Source: Clostridiales bacterium | Lineage (GTDB): Bacteria > Bacillota > Clostridia > Christensenellales > Borkfalkiaceae | Length of the DNA stretch: 64,000 nt | NCBI GenBank assembly: GCA_015069295.1 | Contig: SVIW01000003.1 | Location: 62,001 to 126,000, forward strand | Reading direction: 5' to 3' | Translations under genes and position numbers: made by a program | The notes under the pieces: generated by a model | Databases searched by the model: none | What the model was told of the DNA's origin: nothing | The model's input: the letters and a program-made list of their open reading frames with translations, nothing else | Shown: in pieces, positions 46,422-54,261 of the stretch | How positions within the stretch are numbered: the stretch's first letter is position 1 | Layout of the letters: each line of letters starts with the position of its first letter

Positions 46422-46451
46422 GTCATATCTATCCCCCTCCTTTCATATACT
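46422..46451 (+). promoter_or_regulatory. sigma-E-like sporulation promoter for yqfC-yqfD
   Basis: GTCATATCT (46422-46430), 13 bases, CATATACT (46444-46451). This fits the Bacillus sigma-E pattern (-35 with CATATT, -10 CATACAMT-like) better than a sigma-A promoter. yqfC and yqfD belong to the mother-cell sigma-E regulon in Bacillus, which supports the reading. Confidence 0.55.
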
Positions 46452-46470
46452 GTAAAGAAAGGAGCAAGGT

Positions 46471-46737
46471 ATGCGGTTATACGACGAGATTTTTAAAAAT
46501 GCAGACGGCGTGTTTGTACCAAAATGCTGTTTCGTGCCGGAGGGCGGCGGTTATTTCGAGGGCGTAAAAACGTTGGGAGAGCTTTCTTCCGATCGCATCG
46601 TGCTCTATTTCCCCCGTACGCAGATTATCGTCGAGGGTCGGGGGCTTTCGGTAAAAAAATATTGCGACGGCGATTTGGAAATCGCGGGTAAAATCGTTTG
46701 CGTGCGCGCGGAAACGGACGAAAAAGGGAGGGCGTAA
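46471..46737 (+). CDS. yqfC: sporulation protein YqfC (YabP/YqfC family)
   Basis: 88 residues. The small beta-rich family shows up in LYDEIFKNADGVFVPKCCFVPEGGGYFEGVKTLGELSSDRIVLYFPRTQIIVEGRGLSVKKYCDGDLEIAGKI. YqfC acts with YqfD in the mother cell during spore formation; the molecular task is unclear. AAAGGAG before ATG; two bases before the GTG of yqfD. Confidence 0.9.
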   Translation: MRLYDEIFKNADGVFVPKCCFVPEGGGYFEGVKTLGELSSDRIVLYFPRTQIIVEGRGLSVKKYCDGDLEIAGKIVCVRAETDEKGRA

Positions 46738-46738
46738 G

Positions 46739-47650
46739 GTGGTTTTCCCTTTCAAAGAACGCTTGCAAATCGAGGGTATAATGCCCGAACGCGCGCTTTT
46801 GCGTTTGCGCCGCGCTCAAATCCCTTTGTACGACGTCAAAAAAACGGAAACGAACAAGCTTTTGGTTTGCGTTCGGAAAAAGGACTGCCCAAAAGTGTTT
46901 TCTATCTATCCCGCCGCGGGTTATACGCCGAGCGAGTATACTCCGTACACGGTCAAAAGCCTCGGGGCGGTCGGGCTTTTACGGGTTTTCGAAAACGCGA
47001 AAAAGCGGATAGGATTTTTGCTTGGCATATTGCTTTTTTCCCTTTGCACGCTGTATGCGGACGGGTTCGTGTTCGGGGTTGAGTTGGCAGGGAGCAAGGT
47101 ATACGCCCGCGAAACCTACGCGGCGTTGGAAGAAAACGGGATAACCGCTTTTTCCAGATACACGGACAACAAAGCGGAGGACATTTGCGCTCGCTTGCTT
47201 GCTTTGGACGGCGTCGAGTTTTGCTCGGTACAAAAAACGGGGTTTCGCGTGCGGGTGGAGATTCGTCTTTCGAAAAGCGAAACGGCGAAAATGGAAAGCG
47301 GGGAAATGCTCGCCTTGCATACGGGCGAAATCGTTGCGATGACGGTGCTGCGCGGCACGCCCTTGAAAAAAATCGGGGACGCCGTTTCGGCGGGCGAAAG
47401 TCTGGTCGGGGATTGGTTTGAAACCGAAGGTAAAGGGCAGGTACGCGTTGAACTTATCGCGCGCGTGCGTATAGCGTGTACGTACGAGGCGGAAATAGAG
47501 GCGGAAAACGAGGAAGAAGCGTTTGCAAAAGCCTATCTTGCTATCGGACTTCGCGACGAGGATAAAATCGTTCAAAAGACTTTTGAAAAAACGGAGAGAG
47601 GATACTGGGCAACCGTGCGCTACGAAGCGGTTGAAAGCAAGAATATGTAA
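46739..47650 (+). CDS. yqfD: sporulation protein YqfD
   Basis: 303 residues from GTG 46739, supported by GGGAGGG seven bases before. A cytosolic N-terminus (VFPFKERLQIEGIMPERALLRLRRAQIPLYDV), one membrane helix near 95-112 (GFLLGILLFSLCTLYAD), a FtsQ/POTRA-like part and a beta-rich C-terminus with HTGEIVAMTVLRGTPLKKIGDAVSAGESLV. Somewhat shorter than the Bacillus protein (about 400). Follows yqfC and leads into phoH, as in other Firmicutes. Confidence 0.92.
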   Translation: MVFPFKERLQIEGIMPERALLRLRRAQIPLYDVKKTETNKLLVCVRKKDCPKVFSIYPAAGYTPSEYTPYTVKSLGAVGLLRVFENAKKRIGFLLGILLFSLCTLYADGFVFGVELAGSKVYARETYAALEENGITAFSRYTDNKAEDICARLLALDGVEFCSVQKTGFRVRVEIRLSKSETAKMESGEMLALHTGEIVAMTVLRGTPLKKIGDAVSAGESLVGDWFETEGKGQVRVELIARVRIACTYEAEIEAENEEEAFAKAYLAIGLRDEDKIVQKTFEKTERGYWATVRYEAVESKNM

Positions 47651-47675
47651 AAGGGTATTATCGGGAGGAAAAACT

Positions 47676-48695
47676 TTGTCGAATTTGGAAAAGACGTCTC
47701 AATGTATAGACGTGCAATCGGTGGACAAGCTGGCGAGGATTTTGGGCGCGTTTGACGAAAACCTCAATTTCCTGTCCAAAGAGCTGGGCATCGTCGCCTA
47801 CGTGGACGGCGTAAAAATCCGTTTAGAGGGCAACGAAGAGGGGGTTGCAATCGGTATGCAGGTCCTCGGCGCGTTGGTCAAGGTTGCGGGCGAAGAGGAA
47901 ATCGACGCGGGGCGTATGGCGTATTGTATCGAGCTTGCCAAAGAGGGCAGAGCGGGCGAAATCGCAACGCTGGAAAGCGGCGTAGTCGCCATTACCGCGC
48001 GGGGAAAACAGATAAAATGCAAAACGGTCGGTCAAAAAACCTACGTGGACGCGATACGGAAAAATACGGTAGTCTTCGGGGTCGGTCCTGCGGGCACGGG
48101 GAAAACCTATCTTGCCGTCTGTATGGCGGTGGCGGCGTTCAAAAGTCGTCAGGTGGAGAAAATCATACTCACCCGCCCGGCGGTGGAGGCGGGGGAAAAG
48201 CTTGGGTTTTTGCCCGGCGATTTGCAGACGAAGGTAGACCCGTATCTGCGCCCACTGTACGACGCCTTGCAAGAGCTTCTCGGCTTGGAATCGTATGGAA
48301 AGCTGATGGAGCGCGGCGCGATAGAAGTTGCGCCTCTTGCGTATATGCGAGGCAGAACGCTCTCTAATGCGTTCATCATTTTAGACGAAGCGCAAAACAC
48401 GACGAAAGAGCAAATGAAAATGTTCCTTACCCGTATGGGCGAGGGCAGTAAAATGGTCGTTACGGGCGACGTAACGCAAATCGACCTCGACGGAAAGGAG
48501 AGCGGGCTGGTACACGCGACCCAAATCTTAGACGGCGTAGAGGGGATATCGGTTTGCCGCCTGACGGCAAAAGACGTAGTAAGACACCCGTTGGTCATGC
48601 GCATTATCCGCGCCTACGAAAAGGACGGGGGAGAGACGGGCGGAAAGAAACGCCCGATAGAAAAACCCCGCACAAACAACGTGGAAGGAGAATAA
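47676..48695 (+). CDS. phoH: PhoH-family ATPase (YbeZ-like)
   Basis: 339 residues from TTG 47676, which has GGGAGG eight bases upstream; the longer frame overlaps yqfD. N-terminal KH-like region, then the PhoH core with GVGPAGTGKTYLAVCMAV, LTRPAVEAGEKLGFLPGDLQTKVDPYLRPL and Walker B FIILDEAQNTT. Linked to RNA metabolism with YbeY by gene order across bacteria. Confidence 0.94.
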   Translation: MSNLEKTSQCIDVQSVDKLARILGAFDENLNFLSKELGIVAYVDGVKIRLEGNEEGVAIGMQVLGALVKVAGEEEIDAGRMAYCIELAKEGRAGEIATLESGVVAITARGKQIKCKTVGQKTYVDAIRKNTVVFGVGPAGTGKTYLAVCMAVAAFKSRQVEKIILTRPAVEAGEKLGFLPGDLQTKVDPYLRPLYDALQELLGLESYGKLMERGAIEVAPLAYMRGRTLSNAFIILDEAQNTTKEQMKMFLTRMGEGSKMVVTGDVTQIDLDGKESGLVHATQILDGVEGISVCRLTAKDVVRHPLVMRIIRAYEKDGGETGGKKRPIEKPRTNNVEGE

Positions 48696-48701
48696 CCAAA
48701 G

Positions 48702-50213
48702 ATGGCAGTAAAACAGTTTGGAAGAACTTGGACGAAGCGCGACACGCTGAAAAGCGCGATGTATTTCTTGTTGCATTTCTTCATATTCATCGTGCTGGCG
48801 GCAGGCGTACTGCTGTTCGATAAGCTTTCGAATATCGGTCCGTATATGAAAGAGAACGGCGCAGATTATTTGTACGCATTGTTCGGATGCTTGTTGCTGA
48901 TCACGATTATGTACTTTTATTTCCTGTTTGAAAACAAGGAATTGCTTTCGCGCGGAAAAGATATCACGATGTTGTTTACCGTCTTAGACGTGTATTTCCT
49001 CATATGCTGGGTAGTCGGCGCAAAAATCGAGCTGTACGCCCGCCCCGTTGCTCTGCTTTCTTTGTTGATTTTCGTTTTGGTTGGCAGAAGAGAAGCGATT
49101 TTTATGACGGTTATCAGCTCGCTTTTGATTTTCGTTATCGATACCTTTACCTGCGCGGCGAGCGCTTCGGCGAAAGAATATTATTCCTCGTTGATTATTT
49201 CTTTCTCGTCGGGTATGATTGCAATCTTCTTTTGTAATAAAGCCAAAACCCGTTTTGCGGTAGTTGGGATTGGCGTTTTCATCGTTTTCCCGATAAATTT
49301 CATCATCTTCCTTTTGGAGATTTCGACTTTCGTGGACGGCGCAACGCAAACGGGGCTTTCCGATTTTCAAAACATCGTTATCCGTATGGGCTACGGGTTT
49401 GGCGGCGGCGTGGCTTCGGCGGTAATTTTCTTGTTTATTCTCCCGATTTTCGAGGGAATGTTCAACCGCCTCACCGTCTTCCGACTGCGGGAATTGACCA
49501 GCTCGGACGCGAAAATTTTGAAAAAGTTAAAGGAAGAAGCCCCCGGCACGTATAATCATTCGGTTATGGTAGCCCAGCTTTCGGAGGCTTGCGCGGCGGC
49601 GATTGGCGAAAACGTGGACTATGCCCGCGCGGCGGCGCTTTACCACGACGTCGGGAAATTGCACAACCCCGAACACTTCACGGAAAACCAGGGCGATTAC
49701 AATTTGCACGACGAGCTTTCCCCCGAGCTTTCCGCGGACATTATCCGTTCGCACGCGCACGACGGGTACACGCTAATCCGTAACCATCACTTACCCGAAT
49801 TTTTTGCGGACGTAGCCTTACAGCATCACGGCACGATGCCCATTCGGTATTTCTACGCAAAGGCGTTGAAGATGACGGACGGCGAATTGAACATTGAAGA
49901 CTTTTCCTACCTTGGCCCTAAGCCGCAGACGAAGATAGCCGCAATCGTTATGATTTGCGACGCGTCCGAAGCGGCGGTGCGCGCCGTCAACGCGCGTACG
50001 CCCGAGGCGGCGGAAAAGGCAATCCGCGCCGTAATTGAAGAGCGTATGGACCTTGAACAGTTTGCCGAATGCGACATTACGCTCGGCGACTTGACCAAAA
50101 TCCGTCTTGCGCTCGTCAACACGCTGACGGGGGTTTATCACCACCGTATCAAATACCCCAATATCAAATACAAGCGCACGGAAAGCGGAAAAACCAAAGG
50201 GGAAAACGAATAA
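48702..50213 (+). CDS. 7TM-HD membrane protein, PgpH/YqfF-like, without the extracellular domain
   Basis: 503 residues. Seven or so membrane segments from about residue 22 to 265, then an HD phosphohydrolase domain with HSVMVAQLSEACAAAIG, YHDVGK near 310-315, HAHDG and HHG. The family (YqfF in Bacillus, PgpH in Listeria) degrades cyclic di-AMP. Those proteins are about 700 residues; here the large N-terminal extracellular domain between the first two helices is missing, with only a short loop. The last base of its stop overlaps the ATG of ybeY (TAATG). Confidence 0.9.
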   Translation: MAVKQFGRTWTKRDTLKSAMYFLLHFFIFIVLAAGVLLFDKLSNIGPYMKENGADYLYALFGCLLLITIMYFYFLFENKELLSRGKDITMLFTVLDVYFLICWVVGAKIELYARPVALLSLLIFVLVGRREAIFMTVISSLLIFVIDTFTCAASASAKEYYSSLIISFSSGMIAIFFCNKAKTRFAVVGIGVFIVFPINFIIFLLEISTFVDGATQTGLSDFQNIVIRMGYGFGGGVASAVIFLFILPIFEGMFNRLTVFRLRELTSSDAKILKKLKEEAPGTYNHSVMVAQLSEACAAAIGENVDYARAAALYHDVGKLHNPEHFTENQGDYNLHDELSPELSADIIRSHAHDGYTLIRNHHLPEFFADVALQHHGTMPIRYFYAKALKMTDGELNIEDFSYLGPKPQTKIAAIVMICDASEAAVRAVNARTPEAAEKAIRAVIEERMDLEQFAECDITLGDLTKIRLALVNTLTGVYHHRIKYPNIKYKRTESGKTKGENE

Positions 50214-50692
50214 TGGATTTTAGGTTGCTTTGTGAAGACGGCGAATTGACGAAAGCGGATATTGCAGCGCTGACGGCGGCGCTGGAAGGGTTCGTGAAAA
50301 CGGACGTTCCCCTTTGTATAGAGCTGCTGTTTGTGGACGAAGAAGAAATCCGTACCCTTAACCGTGAAACCCGCTTAGTGGACAAAGTAACGGACGTGCT
50401 CAGCTACCCTGCGTTAGAAGATATCTGCGGGAAAAGCATTTCAAAAAAAGACCACCCCTACGAAATCGACGAAGAGGGGAACTTGCTTTTGGGCTCTATC
50501 GTGATTTGCGCAAAGCGTGCGAAAGAGCAGGCGGAAGAATACGGGCATTCGTATAGAAGAGAATTGCATTATCTCGTCGTGCACGGGATTATGCACTGTT
50601 TGGGCTACGACCATATCGAAGAGTCCGACCGCGTTATTATGCGGGAAAAAGAAGAGCACGTCTTGCAAAAATTGGGCATTACGCGGCTGTAA
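50213..50692 (+). CDS. ybeY: endoribonuclease YbeY (16S rRNA maturation)
   Basis: 159 residues from ATG 50213. Metal-dependent RNase for 16S rRNA 3'-end maturation and quality control. Zinc motif HGIMHCLGYDH, LNRETRLVDKVTDVLSYP as the conserved substrate groove, LGSIVICAKRAKEQA. The stop-start overlap with the upstream HD gene points to coupled translation. An 11-residue insert (CGKSISKKDHP) in the middle makes it a little longer than the minimal form. Confidence 0.95.
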   Translation: MDFRLLCEDGELTKADIAALTAALEGFVKTDVPLCIELLFVDEEEIRTLNRETRLVDKVTDVLSYPALEDICGKSISKKDHPYEIDEEGNLLLGSIVICAKRAKEQAEEYGHSYRRELHYLVVHGIMHCLGYDHIEESDRVIMREKEEHVLQKLGITRL

Positions 50693-50710
50693 GAAAAAGG
50701 AGAAGAAGAA

Positions 50711-51601
50711 ATGAGAAGCGGATACGTGGCGGTAATCGGCAGAGCAAACGCGGGCAAGAGCACGCTTATTAACGTAATGGTCGGGGAAAAAGTATCCATC
50801 GTTTCCCCCAAACCCCAAACGACGCGCGATCGGATTTTGGGGGTATTGACGGAGGACGAGTATCAAATCGTTTTCGTGGATACGCCGGGGATTTACAAGG
50901 CTCGCAACGCCTTGACGGATATGATGATGCGCACGACGGAAACCAGCGCGAAATCGGTGGATTTTATTTTGTACGTGCTCGACGGGCACGAGGGGATTCA
51001 CGAAGAGGATTTTTCGTTGATTGCGAAGTATAAAGAGCTGGGCTTGCCGATGGCGGTTGCGTATACCAAAATCGACATTATGCCCAAGGAAAATATCCCC
51101 CTCGATATGGCAAAATTTGCAGACAGCGGTTTGGATATCGACGTGTTCCCCGTTTCGGCGCGCAAGGGCAAAAACGTAAAACACCTCAAAGAATTTTTGG
51201 CAAGCCAAATGCCCGAGGGCGAAAAAGTATTTGAGGAGGATATCGTTTCGGACAAGAGCGAACGGTTTATGATTTCGGAGATTATGCGGGAGAAAATTTT
51301 GTTGAAATTCGACAAAGAAATCCCGCACGGTATCGCCATCGTTATCAATACCTTTGAAAGAAACGACAAGGGCGTGTACGAGGTGAATTTGGATATCGTC
51401 TGCGAACGCGCAAACCACAAAGCCATTTTAATCGGCAAGCAAGGCAAAGCAATAAAGGAAGTTTCTTCCTTTGCCCGCCAAGATATGGAAAAGTTTTTAG
51501 GCGCAAAAGTTTTCTTAACGACCTACGTCAAGGTAAAGGAAGATTGGCGGGATCGCACAAATCTTTTGAAAGATTATGGGTATGAGGATATTAAGCTTTA
51601 A
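50711..51601 (+). CDS. era: GTPase Era
   Basis: 296 residues. 30S subunit assembly GTPase that binds the 3' end of 16S rRNA. G1 GRANAGKST, G3 DTPG, KH domain with ILIGKQGKAIKEV and the end KVKEDWRDR. The guanine-specificity motif reads YTKID, where most Era proteins have NKID; TKxD is tolerated in other GTPases. AAGGAGAAG ribosome site. Confidence 0.95.
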   Translation: MRSGYVAVIGRANAGKSTLINVMVGEKVSIVSPKPQTTRDRILGVLTEDEYQIVFVDTPGIYKARNALTDMMMRTTETSAKSVDFILYVLDGHEGIHEEDFSLIAKYKELGLPMAVAYTKIDIMPKENIPLDMAKFADSGLDIDVFPVSARKGKNVKHLKEFLASQMPEGEKVFEEDIVSDKSERFMISEIMREKILLKFDKEIPHGIAIVINTFERNDKGVYEVNLDIVCERANHKAILIGKQGKAIKEVSSFARQDMEKFLGAKVFLTTYVKVKEDWRDRTNLLKDYGYEDIKL

Positions 51602-51684
51602 CAAAACCAAAAGCCGAGTTTCACATTTTAATCTTGTATAAGCGCGGATTTTTCTCCCCAAACTGTAAAGGGAGGGGGAATAAA

Positions 51685-51798
51685 ATGCGAGATAAACACG
51701 ACGAAACGGGCGCGGCGAAAATGGCTTGGGAGCTCTTTGAAAAAACGGGCAGTATCAGCTATTATATGCTCTATTACGAGCTGCTTCGAAAACGCTAA
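51685..51798 (+). CDS. yqzL: YqzL-like small protein
   Basis: 37 residues, too short for most gene finders: MRDKHDETGAAKMAWELF, then EKTGSISYYMLYYELLRKR. The pattern W.LF..TG.I..Y(L/M)L(Y/F).EL and the place between era and recO are those of Bacillus YqzL. GGGAGGGGG precedes ATG by five bases. Function unknown in any organism I know of. Confidence 0.88.
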   Translation: MRDKHDETGAAKMAWELFEKTGSISYYMLYYELLRKR

Positions 51799-51816
51799 GA
51801 AAAAAACGGGGGAAGT

Positions 51817-52539
51817 ATGGAAATTAAAACGGACGCCATCGTTTTACAAACGCTGGACTATAAAGACAACGACAAACTGCTTACCCTATTTTCCCCTGCA
51901 CTCGGCAAAATCACGGCGGGAATCCGTGGAGTAAAAAAACCGAAAGCCAAGCTCGCTTTTTCCGCGCAGCCCTTTTGCTTCGCCGAATATATTTTGGCGG
52001 AAAAGGGGGGTAGGTACACGGTAACGGGCGCCTATCAGCACGAGAGCTTCTATGCTTTGCGCGGCGATATCGTCCGTTTTTACGCCGCTTGCGCAATGGC
52101 GGAAGTCTGCTTGACCGTCTTAATGGAAAACGAAGTCTACGACGGGCTGTTCGTCGGGCTAATCGAGGGGTTAAAAGCACTCTCTCTTGGCGAAGAGGAC
52201 GTCGCCGAATCGTTGATATCCTTCCTTCTTATCGCGCTGCGGGAAAGCGGTTATCCCATTGAGCTTTCCTTTTTGGAAGAATGCGACGGCGAGATTGGGG
52301 ATAGGCTGTATTTCGATTTTTCGGACGGACGGTTTACCACCTTCGAACGCTGCACGCAGGGCGAACGCGCCAGCGTCAGCACCTATTACACCTTGCGCAA
52401 ATGCGCGGGACTTACTTATCGGGAAGAATGTTTAGAGGGCGGCAAAAAACGCGCCTTGCGCCTTTTGAAAGCCTTTCTTTCCGAAAAAACGGAAGAGAGG
52501 TTTGAAAACCTCGGCGAAGTCATTCGGTTGCTCGATTGA
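51817..52539 (+). CDS. recO: DNA repair protein RecO
   Basis: 240 residues. Loads RecA with RecR in the RecFOR pathway. N-terminal OB fold ETDAIVLQTLDYKDNDKLLTLFSPALGKITAGIRGVKKPKAKL matches well. The four-cysteine zinc motif of many RecO proteins is not intact here; isolated cysteines remain. ATG with GGGGGAAG upstream. The next gene begins 26 bases later and was probably transcribed with it. Confidence 0.92.
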   Translation: MEIKTDAIVLQTLDYKDNDKLLTLFSPALGKITAGIRGVKKPKAKLAFSAQPFCFAEYILAEKGGRYTVTGAYQHESFYALRGDIVRFYAACAMAEVCLTVLMENEVYDGLFVGLIEGLKALSLGEEDVAESLISFLLIALRESGYPIELSFLEECDGEIGDRLYFDFSDGRFTTFERCTQGERASVSTYYTLRKCAGLTYREECLEGGKKRALRLLKAFLSEKTEERFENLGEVIRLLD

Positions 52540-52565
52540 CAAAAAAAAGAAAAGGAATAGAAAAT

Positions 52566-54137
52566 ATGGCAAGAACGAAAAAACAACCGGTTGCGGTAAC
52601 CCGTGCGGAAAAGAAAGACGCAACCAAAAATATCATCAGAGAAGTCTTGGCGGTTAAACCGTATAAACACAACGAACTCATCGAGGAAACGGCAAAGCTG
52701 TACACTCAGCGTTTCGGCGGCGAAGACACCGAAAACGTCAACGACGTCAAGGGGCGCGTAGGCTCGGTTCTCGATATTATGAAAAAGGACAGCGATATTA
52801 TGTACGACGGGGGCATGTACGCGTTGAAAGCGCGTTTGCCTATGTCGCCTACCGCGGAAACGCCCGAAGAAAAGCCCGCGAAAAAAGCGTCGCGGACGAA
52901 AAAAACCGCGGTAAAAACGGAAGCGGTAAAAACGGAAATTTTGGAAGAAAAGCCCGCGAAAAAGACGGCGAGAAAATCCGCCAAAAAAACGGAGAAAAAG
53001 GCAGAGCCTTTGCCCGTCGCGCCCTTGCAGCCAATCGCGCCCGTCGCGCCCGTAACGCCCGAGACCGCGCCCGAGCCTATCCCCGAAAAGACGGAAGAAA
53101 AGCCCGCGCCCAAAAAACGCGGCAGAAAACCCAAGGCAAAAACGGAAGAGGTAAAAAGCGTGCCTGCTCCCGCAACGGAATCGCCCGAAAAAACGGAGAT
53201 TGTGCCTTTGCCTCAAGATGCGCCCAAAGCGCCGCGCGAGGAAGAGCCTGCGCCTGAAAAGCAGGACGAAAAGACCGAGCTTGTCGCAAAGGAAAAGGGC
53301 GAATTGGCAAAAGCTCCGATCGTGATGGATATGAGTTTTTTATTCGGCGATAAAAAACCGACGAAGCCCGCTATAAAAGCGGACGAAAAGCCGACGGAAA
53401 AAGCGGAAGAAAAACCATTGCCCTTACAGCCCGTCCAACCCGCGCCCGTGCAAGCGGCGGAGAAACCCGTAAAAGCAGAAACGAAAGAGGAGCCTGTAAA
53501 ATCCGAGCCGCTCAAAGCGGCGGAAAAACGTGCGCCCGTGCAAAACCGTATCAGGGCAACGATTAAAAAACCCGTGCAAAAGCCTTTGACGGCGGACGAA
53601 AAGCTGCAAGAAAGCTTTTTAAAACGCCTGCGCGCGCTCGGCGGGGATTATTTCGAATACTATTCGGTCTATCTGTTGGAAAGATACTCGATGAAAAACG
53701 GCAGAAGATTAGAGGGGTTAAAAATCAGCGGCGGCGACCACGACGGCGGTATTGACGGCGAGATTGAATTGACGGATAAACTCGGTTTCCGCGAAACGAT
53801 CTACATACAGTCGAAGAATTGGAATCCCGACAAGGGGGACGAAAGGCTGTGGGTCGTAGGCGAAACCTTATTGCAGCAATTTATCGGCGCGTGCGCTTGT
53901 CGGCAGGCAAAGGACGGCAAACAGCATTGCCGCGGAATTTTCATAACGACCTCCCGTTTCACCCCCGAGGCAAAACGGATACTCGAAACGATGTCGGACA
54001 AAATCGTAGGCTACGACGGCGAGGATTTGTACGAAGCGGCAAAAGAATGTTCCTTTGGCGTAGTCCAAAAAAACGGCGTGTGGTGCTTGGACGAAAAACT
54101 GCTTAGTGGCACGAAAGCCTTTTTCAATTTGTTATAA
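52566..54137 (+). CDS. HARE-HTH domain protein fused to an Mrr-type nuclease domain
   Basis: 523 residues from ATG 52566; AAAGGAA lies before it and the longer TTG frame overlaps recO. Residues 15-95 (DATKNIIREVLAVKPYKHNELIEETAKLY...VGSVLDIMKKDSDIMYDGGMYAL) form a HARE-HTH/RNA-polymerase-delta-like winged helix. Residues 96-345 are a low-complexity K/E/P/A linker. Residues ~347-520 carry a restriction-endonuclease-like fold of the Mrr type: KLQESFLKRLRALGGDYFE, GGIDGEIEL near 393-401, and QSKNW near 415 as the D..QxK active site. A DNA-cutting or DNA-surveillance enzyme is likely. No methylase is adjacent. Confidence 0.82.
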   Translation: MARTKKQPVAVTRAEKKDATKNIIREVLAVKPYKHNELIEETAKLYTQRFGGEDTENVNDVKGRVGSVLDIMKKDSDIMYDGGMYALKARLPMSPTAETPEEKPAKKASRTKKTAVKTEAVKTEILEEKPAKKTARKSAKKTEKKAEPLPVAPLQPIAPVAPVTPETAPEPIPEKTEEKPAPKKRGRKPKAKTEEVKSVPAPATESPEKTEIVPLPQDAPKAPREEEPAPEKQDEKTELVAKEKGELAKAPIVMDMSFLFGDKKPTKPAIKADEKPTEKAEEKPLPLQPVQPAPVQAAEKPVKAETKEEPVKSEPLKAAEKRAPVQNRIRATIKKPVQKPLTADEKLQESFLKRLRALGGDYFEYYSVYLLERYSMKNGRRLEGLKISGGDHDGGIDGEIELTDKLGFRETIYIQSKNWNPDKGDERLWVVGETLLQQFIGACACRQAKDGKQHCRGIFITTSRFTPEAKRILETMSDKIVGYDGEDLYEAAKECSFGVVQKNGVWCLDEKLLSGTKAFFNLL

Positions 54138-54145
54138 AAACTCAA

Positions 54146-54170
54146 ACGCCCCGTGTAAAAAGCGGGGCGT
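54146..54170. other. hairpin after the nuclease gene
   Basis: ACGCCCCG / CGGGGCGT with a 9-base loop, but no T tract follows, so it is a weak terminator at best or an mRNA 3' end stabiliser. Confidence 0.45.
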
Positions 54171-54202
54171 GCCAAGAAAAAAAGAAAAATACTCCTAACC
54201 CC

Positions 54203-54228
54203 TTGACAAAATCGGGGAGGGGTATAAT
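54203..54228 (+). promoter_or_regulatory. possible promoter of the zinc-ribbon gene
   Basis: TTGACA (54203-54208) and TATAAT (54223-54228) are both perfect but only 14 bases apart, shorter than normal. A different -35 may be in use. Confidence 0.4.
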
Positions 54229-54261
54229 AAAATGGATAAAAAATTTTTGGAGGTATACATA

